The notes under the pieces were generated by a model that was not told where the DNA came from, made no database searches, and saw only the letters and a program-made list of their open reading frames with translations. This document shows positions 1 through 10,557 of a stretch of 64,000 nt of DNA, one piece after another. Origin of the DNA: Rehmannia glutinosa (Eukaryota > Streptophyta > Magnoliopsida > Lamiales > Orobanchaceae); NCBI GenBank assembly GCA_016081115.2, contig JABTTQ020000683.1:124021-188020 (forward strand), read 5' to 3'. The stretch's first letter is position 1. Each line of letters opens with the position of its first letter. Made by a program: the position numbers and the translations under genes.

Positions 1-1838
1 ATGTTTAATACCATTCCAGTGTCTCCGAGTTGGTTCAGAACTGTATCGTGCAAGTAGATTTACTGCAAAAGAAATATCAGGTCGAGTACATTGTGCTAGA
101 TACATTAATGCTCCAATAGCATTAAGGTAAGGCACTTCAGGACCTAAAATCTCTTCATCAGATTCCTTTGGTCGGAATGGATCTTTATCGGGATCTAAAC
201 TGCGCACAACCATAGGGGTACTCAAAGGATGAACCTTGTCCATATTAAATCGTTTGAGTATTCGTCTAGTGTAAGCAGATTGGTGGACAAATATCCCGTA
301 ATATTTATGGTCCAACTCAAGACCAAGACAAAGTTTAGTTTTTCCAAGGTCTTTCACCTCAAACTCTTTCTTTAGATATTCAGCAGCATTGGATAGTTCT
401 TCAGGGGTGCCAATCAAATTCATGTCATCGACATATACAACAATAATAGTAAATCCGGTATCTGATCTTTTGATAAAAACACATGGGCAAATGGTATTAT
501 TTTTATAACCTTCTTTCGAAAGGTATTCATTAAGTCTATGATACCACATGCGACCGGATTGCTTTAATCCATACAACGATCTTTGTAATTTGATCGAGTA
601 TAATTCACGGGGAGTATCTGATTTTGACATTTTATATCCATCTGGAATTTTCATATAAATATCAGAATCTAATGAACCATATAGATATCCCGTCACTACG
701 TCCATTAGACGCATGTCTAAATTCTCGTGGACAACCATACTGATAAGAAAACGAAACGTGATTGTATCCATCACAGGTGAATATGTTTCATCATAATCTA
801 TCCCAGGTCTCTGGGAGAATCCTTGAGCCACTAGTCGGGCTTTATATCTCACGACTTCGTTTTTCTCATTTCTCTTTTGAACAAATACCCATTTGTATCC
901 AATGGGTTTTACATTGTTTGGAGTTCGAGTAATTTGTCCAAATACATTCCGTTTTTCTAAGGAAGCTAATTCAGATTTTATTGCTTTCTCCCACATAGGC
1001 CAATCAGGCCTTTGACGACATTCCATGATAGAACGTGGTTCACAATCATAATCATCATTTAAAATTTCTTGAGCAACCGAGAATGCAAAATTATCACCAA
1101 TAATTATTTCATTTCGATCCCATATTTCATTACTATAACTCATGGGATTCTCGGTGCTGTAAGAATTTTTGATTTTTACATTTTCTGAGATATTAGGCTC
1201 TGCAGATCCGTCTTGAGCATGCTCATTAGTATCAATTCCCCCCTTTCTTTTTCGAGGAACATTATCTTTTGAGCCAATAGGTCTACCACGTTTTTGTCGT
1301 GGGATATCATCATTCATTTTCTTATTTTCGTCTGGAACAATAATCCTGGCTGGAGCATTTGCAGCCGGAATATGAGACTTCGTGACTTTACTAGCATCAT
1401 TAAATGCATCAGGAAGTCTATTCGCAATATTCTGTAAATGAATGATTTTATTCACCTCACTTTCACATTCAGAAGTACGTGGATCTAAATGGGATAAGCT
1501 TTGTTCATTCCAGGAGATACTCTCAACTGGTTTTTGTTTATCTAAAATATCTTTATCCCTTCCCATTGATGGAAATGTTATCTCATCAAAGTGACAATCC
1601 GCAAATCTAGCGGTAAATAAATCTCCCATCATTGGTTCTAAATACCGAATAATTGACGGGGAATTAAATCCAACGTAAATACCTAATCTACGTTGTGGAC
1701 CCATTTTTGTCCTTTGAGGAGGTGGAATAGGCACATGGACAAAGACACCGAACGTGCGTGTAGAAAAGTGCGAAATATTTGGCTCAAAACCAAGAGTTAA
1801 TTGCATTGGGGAGTGCATATGATAAGCAGTGGGCGTAA
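1..1838 (-). pseudogene. copia reverse transcriptase portion of pol, open to window edge
   Basis: The minus-strand frame entering at about 1838 reads to position 1 without a stop, so it is an open but incomplete segment of some 610 codons. It begins with the integrase C-terminal region (GPQRRLGIYVGF, near 1700) and continues through a basic linker into RVT_2. Visible RT motifs are KPIGYKWVFVQKRN (about 910-870), RYKARLVAQGFSQRPGIDYDE (about 850-790) and the catalytic box VVYVDDM (about 440-420). The methionine at the fourth box position is a normal copia variant. A stop at about 1839 and a different frame upstream separate it from the integrase core, so it is scored as part of a broken polyprotein. 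RNase H would follow outside the window. Confidence 0.88.
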
Positions 1839-2330
1839 TCTAATAAGTCTTGATGCATGTAATCTCGCATGGCCCCATCCGCACCGGGTGAGCTTTGATC
1901 TCATTAATAATGTACGAGCAATGATTTGAACTCGTTTAATCAGGGATTTTGCCAATCCATTTTGAGTATGAACATGTGCTACTGGGTGCTCAACATTAAT
2001 TCCCAGTGTTGTGCAGTATTCATCAAAACTTTTTGATGTAAATTCTCCGGCATTATCCATCCTTATATTCTTGATGGGATAATTAGGAAAATGTGCTCGG
2101 AGTTTAATAGTTTGCGCTAATAATCGACCAAATGCAACATTTCTAGTAGATAATAGACATACGTGTGACCATCTACACGATGCATCTATTAAGACCATGA
2201 AATATCTAAATGGTCCACTTGCAGGATGTATTGGTCCACAAATATCACCATGAATACGTTGTAAAAATGATGGTGATTCATAACCAACCTTTTCCATGGA
2301 AGGTTTAGTAATAAATTTTCCTTATGAACA
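1797..2330 (-). pseudogene. copia integrase core, catalytic Glu replaced by Lys
   Basis: This is the rve integrase catalytic domain. The first Asp lies in IHGDICGP and the second in IRMDNAGEF with the usual copia spacing. At the third catalytic site the expected Glu of the family motif QNG-x-AE is Lys: the sequence reads QNGLAKSLIKR (about 1935-1965). GCA-AAA replaces GCA-GAA, a single G-to-A change. The domain is joined to its neighbours only through frameshifts, at about 2330 upstream and 1840 downstream. Integration in trans by another copy is the only way this copy could have moved since then. Confidence 0.85.
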
Positions 2331-2905
2331 CGATTCACGAAATAATCCTTGGACATTAGCATCTTCGTGCTTTTCAATGGATGTCCATTAGTGTGTTCCA
2401 CAATCCTACGCATCATAGTTGTTCCTGGGTGTCTAAGGCGATCATGCCATAACCCAAATATATCAGGATTCACCAGCTTCCAAGGCATGGTGGCGTAGGA
2501 TTCAAAAGCTTTAATTTGGACACAATACAATCTAGAAGTTGTTGCTTCAAATTTCTCATGAGCAATTCTTTTTCCCATTTTATAGGATGTGATACATGTA
2601 CACTCCTTATTATTTTTATTTAGTGTCTCCAAGTGATAGCCATTATCACGCACATCTTTAAAACTCAGTAGATTTCTTTTTGATCTACTTGATAACAATG
2701 CATTTTCAATATGCAAGATTGTACCATTAGGCAACACCACAGTTGCATTCCCGGAGCCATCAATAATCTCAACGGGACCAGATATAGTTGTAATCAGGTT
2801 TGCACAATTTCACACTCGAGAAATATACTTTATTTGTTAATATTGGGTGCGTTGTTGCACTATCAAGTAGACAATAGTCTATTTTCTCGGTGTTTCCCAT
2901 GTGTA
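2189..2905 (-). pseudogene. copia protease and GAG-pre-integrase region
   Basis: A retropepsin active-site motif of copia type reads CLLDSATTHPIL near 2880-2845, with the Asp-Ser-Ala triplet. After a frameshift at about 2800 the frame continues as VVLPNGTILHIENALL and then the GAG_pre-integrase signature LWHDRLRHPGTTMMRRI (about 2450-2400). A second frameshift near 2330 moves the reading into the integrase core. Spacing to gag is unusually long because of a non-coding stretch and a small membrane ORF at 3063-3224. Confidence 0.82.
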
Positions 2906-3062
2906 CCTGTTTGAATTATTATTAAATTAATATTATATGATTATCAAAAAAAAATTCTTTTGTTGAAATGTAAAACAACTAAATAACAACATTAATGTGC
3001 AACAAAAGTTTAAATATAAACGATTTTATTCGATAACATAGGCGTACATAATCTTCCAACTA

Positions 3063-3224
3063 TTACATGTTAAAAATAATTGCCCACGCTAACAAGGGGT
3101 AAATCATGAAGACAAGAAAATTAACCATAAGCCAAAAATGCTCTGGCGGATATTCTCCAACAAAAACGAGGATAGTGTACAAGAAGACTATTGTGATGAG
3201 ATATGCCACGACTAAGTTAACCAT
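3063..3224 (-). CDS. small two-helix membrane ORF inside copia element (53 aa)
   Basis: A complete ORF runs from an ATG at 3224 (context AAAATGG after a purine run) to TAA at 3063-3065. It encodes 53 residues: a first hydrophobic stretch at about residues 3-22, a polar turn with Gly-Glu-Tyr-Pro-Pro-Glu at 23-28, and a second hydrophobic stretch at about 31-51. It has two predicted membrane segments, no cysteine and no signal cleavage site. It lies between the gag stop (3525-3527) and the protease motif, where copia elements normally have continuous gag-pol. I do not recognise a family. It may be a lineage-specific accessory ORF, an acquired fragment, or a chance ORF. Preservation in a copy whose other genes are broken is suggestive only. 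Confidence 0.5.
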   Translation of the reverse strand: MVNLVVAYLITIVFLYTILVFVGEYPPEHFWLMVNFLVFMIYPLLAWAIIFNM

Positions 3225-3524
3225 TTTCTTTTTTTTTTCGGAATAAAAGAGATGAGAATTTTTAGAAAGACGAGAGGGTATGTGTGAATTTGTTGAGAAA
3301 TTAATGTGAAAAATTTGAATGTAAATTTTTGAATGATTTTGTAGAAATTTACTGATATTTCATGATCGAAATATTAAACACGAACGAATTTATTATTTCA
3401 TACTAAAAGCTTAAAACAGGAAATGTATCATCCGGGACAAGTACAAACATGGTACAAAAAAAATCTTAATCTCGGGAATATATCATCCGAGAGAAAACAA
3501 CATACAAACATTAAGTCTATTTTT
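3225..3524. other. non-coding spacer between gag stop and small ORF
   Basis: AT-rich sequence of the copia body with stops in all minus-strand frames. It includes a purine-rich run immediately before the small ORF. The other spacer, about 2906-3062, lies between the small ORF and the protease and likewise holds nothing recognisable. Confidence 0.6.
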
Positions 3525-4637
3525 TTAATCTATCCAGTCGGCACCTTGTGCCTCATGATTCTCAAGAAAATCAGATATATCAAGTGGTTTCAAATACGTG
3601 CAGGCGGGATTTTGATCGCGTATAATTTCGGATGTGTAGGCCTCATTAGTAGTAGGTGGCTCAATCGCTCGATGGCATGTGTTTGAACACTTTTGCCTTT
3701 ATTTTTCTTTGATTCTGGTATAGGTTTAGTCCAAGCGATTCGACATGTTTTGGCTCAATGCCCTGTCATCCCACATCTGTTGCAAAGATCACCACCAGTT
3801 CGTTCCATTGGCATTTTTCCCTTATCACGATTTTGCTGATTTGGATGCCCGTGTTTGACCGTATAATCATTTTGGCGAGAATAATGATAATTATCCCGAT
3901 TATAGTAATTACGACCACCACGGTCATATCTATGAGTATTTTGATGTGGCCCGCCACGACCACGACCCCTGCGACCACCACGCCCGGGTTTATATTCACG
4001 GCCTCTAAATCGGCCCCCTCATCTTCTCGGAGTTAGCATGTGCCGGCACCGCACTAGACCCGAAGGTCGCAAATTGTGATTTCTCAACAAAGAATTCATG
4101 GTTTTTCTCTGTAGTGAGAAGAACCGAGATTAATTCAGAATATGTTTTAAATTGTCGTTGCCTGTATTGCTGTTGGAGCACAATATTCGATTTATGCATG
4201 GTGGAGAATGTTTTCTCCAATTTATCATACTCAGATAATTTTGTCCCGCAAAGAGCCAGTCGGGACTCAATTTTGAATAATGTCGAATTATAGTCGGCAA
4301 TGGACTTAAAGTCCTGCAACCTTAGATGTTGCCAATCATATTGTGCTTGTGGGAGTATCACCGTTCTGGTGTGATCAAATCTTTCTTTGAGCTTTTGCCA
4401 TAGCTCAGAAGGCCTTTCAATTTGTATGTATTCATTTTTTAAATCATCAGATAGATGATGGCGAATAAATATCATTGCGTTCGCCTCATCTTTTATAACA
4501 GCCTCTTCGATTTTTATAGGCTTCAATGTTTTGAGATCTAAACCCCGGAGGTGCAATTTAACATCCAGACACCATGATAAATAGTTATCACCAGTGGTAT
4601 CAAGGATCTGGAATTTTTGTTTTTCGATACCAGCCAT
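3525..4637 (-). pseudogene. copia gag with disrupted zinc knuckle
   Basis: gag starts at the ATG at 4637 (MAGIEKQKFQILDTTGDNY), which follows the LTR and primer site closely. The first ~210 residues form a UBN2/retrotran_gag domain, with motifs ELWQKLKERFDHT and YNSTLFKIESRL. A frameshift near 4020 leads into a Gly/Arg-rich stretch (GRGGRRGRGRGG), typical of nucleic-acid-binding gag tails. A CCHC knuckle C-x2-C-x4-H-x4-C follows at about 3745-3785, but an in-frame TGA directly follows the His. The frame ends at TAA 3525-3527 after an acidic tail (DISDFLENHEAQ). Gag would form the virus-like particle. This copy is inactive. Confidence 0.85.
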
Positions 4638-4715
4638 TTTTCTACAAAAGAAATACAATAAATTAGTACACAAAAATTCAAACTTGAAATACACAAACCT
4701 TTTTTCGAGCAATAA

Positions 4716-4730
4716 CTCGTGCTGATAACG
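4716..4730 (-). other. probable primer-binding site of copia element
   Basis: Immediately inside the LTR the minus strand reads CGTTATCAGCACGAG. It resembles the initiator-Met tRNA primer site (TGGTATCAGAGC) in the ATCAG core but not perfectly. Its position next to the LTR terminus fixes the orientation of the element. Confidence 0.55.
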
Positions 4731-5045
4731 TGTTGTGAATGATATATATTTTGTATCTAATATTTTGTAATACGTATACTTTATATCTAATGATATGATA
4801 TTATGTAAAAGTAAGAAAGTAAGATAATTGTATTTTGCAAATGAAAGTTGTGTCTTCATCTCATTTCATTTCCATATATTTATACACAAATCATGATATT
4901 ACACATGTGATCTCCTTTTGTACTTTTGTGAATTTTCTAATGCTAAAGTCCACATCATGCACCTCATGAGCCAATCTTGTGAATATTTAAGTCCACCTCA
5001 TGTGGCTCATGGGGCATATTATAATATTTTGTTGTTTCATACTCA
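4731..5045 (-). repeat. 5' LTR of copia element (~315 bp)
   Basis: On the plus strand it starts TGTTGTGAATG and ends near CATACTCA, giving TG...CA ends. On the minus strand it contains a TATA-like sequence TATAAATATAT at about 4884-4873, suitable for a promoter driving leftward transcription. The outer boundary at 5045 is inferred because the partner LTR is outside the window. Confidence 0.65.
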
Positions 5046-5277
5046 AATTTACCCAACTAAACAGTAGCTCGTCAATTATACAGCTGGAGAACTAATTTTG
5101 AAGCCCTAACTTTAAATCACACATTAAATGGCTAAAATCCCTAATTTCCTAGCCCTAATTTTATATCTCACACATGGAATTCTAATATCCTACCTCGTGG
5201 TGCAACGGTGGCGCGACAGACAGTGGTCGTGCGACGGCAGCTTCAGGAATAACTATTTTTTCGAGTTAATAATTAAA
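5046..5277. other. flanking host sequence
   Basis: No gene is visible. The last ~30 bp (from about 5249, with TTCGAGTTAATAATTAA) match 50224-50245 upstream of the functional lipid-transfer unit, so the duplicated unit appears to begin here. Confidence 0.5.
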
Positions 5278-5978
5278 GGCATCTCCACCAACACATTATA
5301 ATAGAACTAGGCGTTACTTTTTCCAATCCAACAGTGCGCTATTTTGTGTTTTGTACAGTACAGCGCCACAAATGGCATTGCACTAATTATGTGCTATCCT
5401 ATACTTTTTTCTTCCTTAATTTTAATTTCTTCTAAAAAAATGTCTTTTTAATTTAAAATTAGTAGAAAACAGTATTAAAATTAATTCAATTACATGTTAT
5501 AATTTTTTTTAATAATATGATATGTAATTGAATAATACTATGAGATTTAAAATACTACACACAAAATTATAAATTTTACATGAAATATATTACAAAATAC
5601 TGAAATATAAAATTACAACAACAATAAAAAATACATAAAATAGGTAAAATTAGTGACTATCATATTGTAATTATGTTTCTATAATAATATGAATTTTAAT
5701 TTTAATTTTTTGCATTAATTTCCTTAAATATTTTTTTTTAATTTGATTATTTTGAAGATAAATTTTTTTAATAAATTGTATTAAATAAAATTACATATAT
5801 AATGTTTGTATTAATAATAAAGTAATAAAAATCAATATTAAATTAATAACAGAAGGAATCTTATGGAATATTCCTTTTTAGTACAGAAAATAATGCAAAC
5901 TGTTGGATATGGAGTGCAGATTCTGCACCAAGTAGTGCAGATTTTGCATTAAAGTAGTGCAAACTATTGCAGATGGTC
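5278..5978. mobile_element. AT-rich TIR element, possibly Tourist/PIF-Harbinger-like
   Basis: The left end reads GGCATCTCCACCAAC. The right end, reverse-complemented, reads GGACCATCTGCAATAG, an imperfect inverted repeat of the common plant type GGGCATCTCCAACA. The interior is very AT-rich and non-coding. The sequence interrupts a stretch continuous in the second lipid-transfer unit (50224-50290), which acts as a near-empty site. A 3-bp target duplication is not clean. Confidence 0.45.
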
Positions 5979-6073
5979 CAAGAGATTCCAGGTCTAAATC
6001 TAATACTCCATCCGTCCCAAATATATAGTCCACAATTCCTTTTTGGGATGTCCCAAATATACAATCAACTTTC

Positions 6074-7412
6074 TGTTAGATAAATGTTTTTATCAAGATT
6101 TTGATGATTTTGTTTTAATAAGATTTTATACCAAAACAATATTTTTATATGTTGTCCAAATACTCCTAAATGATTTAAAATGTTTTTACTAATTTTTGGA
6201 GTATTTCTTAGAGTTTTTAATTTGATAAAAAATTGGACAACACTTTTGATGGTTTTGTTTAAATTGGTTTTTACACCAAAACTATGTTTATAAATGTTGT
6301 CTAAATACTTCTAAATGATTTAAAATGTTTTTACTAATTTTTGGAGTATTTCTTGAAGTTTATTTTTGAAAAAAATCGGACAACATTTCAAAGGGGAGGT
6401 CGAGGCCGCCCAAATGGTCGACTGTGCACCAAGATAAGAAAACACGAAAGCAGTAACTTACGGACTTGAAAAATGGAGCAGGGGGACCGGTCCAGGGAGG
6501 GCCGACGGCCGCACTGGGCGACCGGTCGAACCCCTCCGACCGGCCGCACCCCCGCAACCCCTACCTAGATCGCACTATTTTTTTAAAAAAACGGTCGAAA
6601 TCTTCAACAGGCAACCGGTCGCCCTATGTTATTTTTTGACAACAAAATTCCAACAGATTTGTAACTGTGATGACAAGATTTGCTTTTCAATTTTGTACAA
6701 TATTTCTACATCTTGTGATCTTCTTTTTGTAGACAAAAGTGAAGATAGAGGAGCCTATGTTGGGAGCCTATGTTGGTGAAGCTTCCTATAAATAGAGGAT
6801 GAATTGAAGACAAAATACAACACATACAAGCAAAATACACAACAAGAAATCGCAAATTGTTCAAGCTTTCATTTTTACATTCTTGTTGTAATAGCCTAAG
6901 TACTTTCACTTGCACATCTTTGAGGTCTAGGCTTTTTGATTCTTGATTACACTTGCACTCAATCTTTGTATTGGTTTCATAGAGTTGTAATCTTGAATTT
7001 GTCCATCATTCAACACAAGACATCCTTGTGAGTATTCTTGTGGTAAGAATACACTTGGGTGATTTAGGTGATAGGTGTTTGAAGAGTGTGGTACTCTTCA
7101 AAGGTGGTGAAGGAAGATTGTGGTAATCTCTTTGAAGGTGTTGTAAGAGGATTGTGGTGATCCTCAAGGTGTTGTATTAATTGTGGTAATTAATAAAATC
7201 TTTTTCTTTTTGAAATCCATCCCGGAGATACTGGGGTGGTAGAGGATTAGGCCCTAGGTGGGTTGAACCTCTTTAAATCAACGAGTGTTGTTTAATTTCC
7301 GAATTTACATTCTTGTCATTTACTTGTTGATTCGAAAAAGAGGGTGATTTGCGAAAAATCGGCATAATCTATTCACCCCCCCTCTAGATTATCGTAGCCA
7401 CTTGGACTAACA
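6074..7412 (+). repeat. LTR 1 of Sirevirus-like array (1339 bp)
   Basis: It starts TGTTAGATAAATG and ends ACTAACA (TGTTAG...CTAACA). A TATA box TATAAATAG lies at 6787-6795. A GC-rich block at about 6395-6640 with repeated ACCGGTCG-like palindromic motifs stands out in otherwise AT-rich sequence. The 3' part carries short repeats of a GTGGT-type motif (about 7030-7190). Confidence 0.93.
6787..6795 (+). promoter_or_regulatory. TATA box of LTR 1
   Basis: TATAAATAG lies in the central LTR. The same motif occurs at 14089-14097 (LTR 2) and 18540-18548 (LTR 3). Position in the U3/R region suggests transcription start some 30 bp downstream. Confidence 0.7.
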
Positions 7413-7414
7413 AG

Positions 7415-7426
7415 TGGTATCAAAGC
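7415..7426 (+). other. primer-binding site, initiator Met tRNA type
   Basis: TGGTATCAAAGC follows the LTR end by two bases and matches the usual plant copia primer site. An identical site lies at 14722-14733 after LTR 2. Confidence 0.9.
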
Positions 7427-7470
7427 CAAACTCTTTGGCTAAGCTCGTTCCGAGTAAAGAGGAAAGATCC

Positions 7471-9080
7471 ATGGCTACGAATGAAGCTTATCTCACCACC
7501 GACGCCTCCACCAACAAGCCACCACTATTCGACGCCAACAACTACGCATTTTGGAAAGACCGCATGGAGTGCTTTCTACAAGGATGCGGATTTGATATTT
7601 GGAATGTGGTCATTGAAGGAGTTGCTCAACCAACAACAAAATTGGAGGATGGTACCACTACTCCCAAGCCATTCAAGGATGCGATGAAAATGACAAGAAG
7701 GCTTTCTCTCTAAATGGTAAGGCCTTAAATATTTTACATTGCTCTCTTACCGCCACCGAATATAATCGCATAAGAGGCATACGGTCGGCACATGAAGTTT
7801 GGGAAAAATTAGAAACCATTTATGAGGGCACAAAGAAAGTAAAGCAAGCAAGAAAAACAATGCTTGTGAAAGACTTTGAAAATTTCAATATGCATGATGG
7901 TGAAAGCATATCAAAAATGGTGGAAAGGCTTGACAACATTGTCAATCCTCTTGTGGCTCTTGGAAAGGTCATCTCCGAAGAAGACAAGGTGACCAAGGTA
8001 TTAAACGCCCTTCCCGGCTCATGGTCCGAAAAGGTGACGGCAATCACGGAAGCTCAAAATCTTGAGACACTCAAGTTTGATGAGCTCATTGGGAATCTCC
8101 TCATTTATGAAGTATATCTCAAGGAGAGGAAAAATTCTCAACCATCCACCTCTAAATCGGGTACGCAAAATATTATTAAAGGCTTAGCATCTTCTTCTAA
8201 TAATGTTTATTATGCTAGTGATGAGGATGATGAAGAAACGGCGGCTCTTGTTAGAAAATTTGCAAAATTTGTAAACAAAAATAAAGCAAGAAAGCCAAGA
8301 GACAATTCTTGCTTCAAATGCGGAAAATCTGGGCACTACATAGCCGATTGCCCAAAATTAGCGGAAGAGGAACAAAAGAAGAAAAAAGCCTTTTCCGAAA
8401 AAGAAGGCGTTAAATGCGGACGTCAAAACTTGGGATGAATTACTTGAAACAACCGACGAGGAAGGAGAATCCGAACATGGTCTTATGGCCATAGACGATG
8501 AAAATACCGAGGTACGCTCTAATGCTTCATCTTCTTCCCTAGTTGATGAATTACAATGTGATTTTGATGAATTGCAAAATGAGTTTCAAAATTTGATTGT
8601 TAAATACAAGAATTTGAAAAAGGAGCATAAAGAGCTTAAACTAGAAAAGGATAAATTATTTACTTCTTATGACTCTCTTGATAAAGCTCATGCTATTACT
8701 CTTACTATGGTCCGTACTCTTGAAACCGAAAAACAAACGCTCACAAATGATATTGAAAATTTGAAAAAGGATGTGGATCGATTCAATTTAAGTACGGATA
8801 AAGTCACAAAAATTTTAGATGCACAAAGAGGTGAGCATTCTAAATTAGGACTTGGTTATAAACCTTTTCAAAATGCTTTTAAGAAAAAAGACCAAGGTCC
8901 AACCTTTGTACGTGCTAGTAGTCCTCGTATTATTACTTGTTTTTATTGTGGTAAGAATGGACACTATGCTAGCAATTGTAAATTGAAGAATAATTTTAGC
9001 TATTTTTGGAGACCTAAAGGTCTCAAGGCTAACCCCATGGACCCCAAAATTATAGGGTACCTAAAAATAATTCCTTTGTA
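7471..9080 (+). pseudogene. Sirevirus-like gag, body 1
   Basis: The ATG at 7471 (MATNEAYLTTDAS) follows the primer site. The N-terminal part is a UBN2-type gag domain (NNYAFWKDRM; ...VWEKLETIYEGT). A first CCHC knuckle CFKCGKSGHYIADC lies at about 8310-8352. It is followed by a Lys-rich stretch, an acidic linker and a heptad-rich coiled coil (about 8540-8810), then a second knuckle CFYCGKNGHYASNC at about 8938-8980. Comparison with body 2 shows frameshifting indels near 7675 and 8390. Sirevirus gags are known for such coiled coils. The protein is disrupted in this copy. Confidence 0.88.
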
Positions 9081-9102
9081 GGTTATAGGGGCTATAACAA
9101 CA

Positions 9103-10490
9103 ATGGAAGATTCAAAATGGCTCGTGGACAGCGGATGTTCACGCCATATGACCGAAAGAGAGAACTTTTTACCAACATCAAGCTCCAAGAAGAGGGTATG
9201 GTCATGTTCGGCAATGGCAAAGGAAGAATTCTTGGAAATGGAGAAATTGGTAACTCTTCTTTCTCTCTTAGTAATGTTCTTTTAGTAGAAGGGCTTAAGT
9301 TCAATTTGATAAGTGTTAGCCAACTTTGTGAGTCAAATTATAATGTTGTTTTTAATAAAGAAAAATGCCTTATTTCCAAAAATGATAAAATTATTTGTGA
9401 AGCAATTAGAAAAGGCAATCTTTACAAAATTTGTACAAGTGATTTGGTTAGTCAAAATGTTTCTTGTCTTGTCGCCAATAATGATTTAACTAGCTTATGG
9501 CATAGGCGACTTGGACATGTTGGATACAAAAATTTGCAAACTATTTACAAAAACCAACATGTAAAAGGACTACCCAAATTGAATTTTGAAAATCTTGGCT
9601 TATGTGACACTTGTCAAAAGAACAAATTAGTCAAGAGTAGTTTTAAGCCCAAAAATGAAATTTCCACTACCAAACCCCTACAAATGCTTCATCTTGATTT
9701 GTATGGGGATATTGGTACGGCAAGTCTAAGTGGAAAACATTACACTTTTGTTATAGTTGATGATTTTTCTAGATATACTTGGGCTCTATTTCTTACAAAT
9801 AAAAGCGATGCCGTTAATGAGTTTGTTCAGTTGTGTAGACTCATTGAAAATGAAAAGGAAGATACTATTAAGTCCATTCGAAGTGATCGAGGTGGAGAAT
9901 TTGACGGCGAATTTAGAGTCTTTTGTGAAACCAAGGGATATAGTCATAATTTTTAGGCTCCAAGGACACCTCAACAAAATGGAGTAGCCAAAAGGAATAA
10001 TCGGACACTTCAAGAAATGAGTCGGTCCATGCTTAATGAATTTTCACTTCCAAAATATTTTTGGGCCGAAGCCGTAAGTACCGCTTGCTACGTCATTAAT
10101 CGAGTTTATATTCGTCCTAAAAAATAAAACTCCATATGAGCTTTGGAAAGGAAGAACTCCAAATATTAGTTATTTCAAAATATTTGGATGTGAATGTTTT
10201 ATTTTGAATACTAAGGATCAATTAGACAAACTTGATCCTAAGGCCGATGAAGGAATTTTTATGGGGTATTCAATCAAGAGCAAAGCGTATCGGGTTTACA
10301 ATAAGACTAGTGGAGTTGTTGAAGAATCCATCCATGTCAAATTCAATGAAGCTTCGGGTGTTGAAAGGATACCCAATGGTGAAAGTGATGAAGAGGATAT
10401 CGTTGAAACCATTGTTCAAGATGAAACTCAAAATGATCAACCTTCAAGCTCAAGTGTTCCTCAAGAAGATAAAGGTGATACTTGAATCTT
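9103..10490 (+). pseudogene. Sirevirus-like protease and integrase, body 1
   Basis: The protease active site WLVDSGCSRHMT lies at about 9118-9153. A frameshift follows, then the GAG-pre-integrase motif LWHRRLGHVGYKNL (about 9496) and the HHCC-type CDTCQKNK. The integrase core has Asp in HLDLYGDIG and in IRSDRGGEF. It is interrupted by TAG at 9955 (after SHNF). After the stop the frame resumes with APRTPQQNGVAKRNNRTLQ, where Lys stands at the catalytic Glu position. A further indel near 10122 breaks the C-terminal region, which ends with a Ser/Gln/Glu-rich linker. The TAG and the Glu-to-Lys change recur in body 2. Confidence 0.87.
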
Positions 10491-10557
10491 CCCGTAGCAT
10501 TGAAATTTAAGGAGATCACCCAAAAGATCTTATTATTGGTGATCCCTTGATAAAGTA

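Larger units (their letters stand above)
1..5045 (-). mobile_element. Ty1/copia LTR retrotransposon, 3' part outside window
   Basis: Reading leftward on the minus strand the order is LTR (4731-5045), primer site, gag with a zinc knuckle, a small membrane ORF, protease, GAG-pre-integrase, integrase and reverse transcriptase. That order, integrase before RT, is diagnostic of Ty1/copia. The 3' LTR and RNase H lie beyond position 1. gag, protease and integrase carry several frameshifts, while the RT portion is still open. The body is decayed and cannot be autonomous. The lineage was not assigned with confidence. Confidence 0.93.

Noticed and set aside
3758..4036. Plus-strand 92-codon ORF opposite the copia gag tail
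   Set aside because: Shadow of the Gly/Arg-rich gag region; Thr/Ile-rich composition is what the reverse complement of such codons gives.
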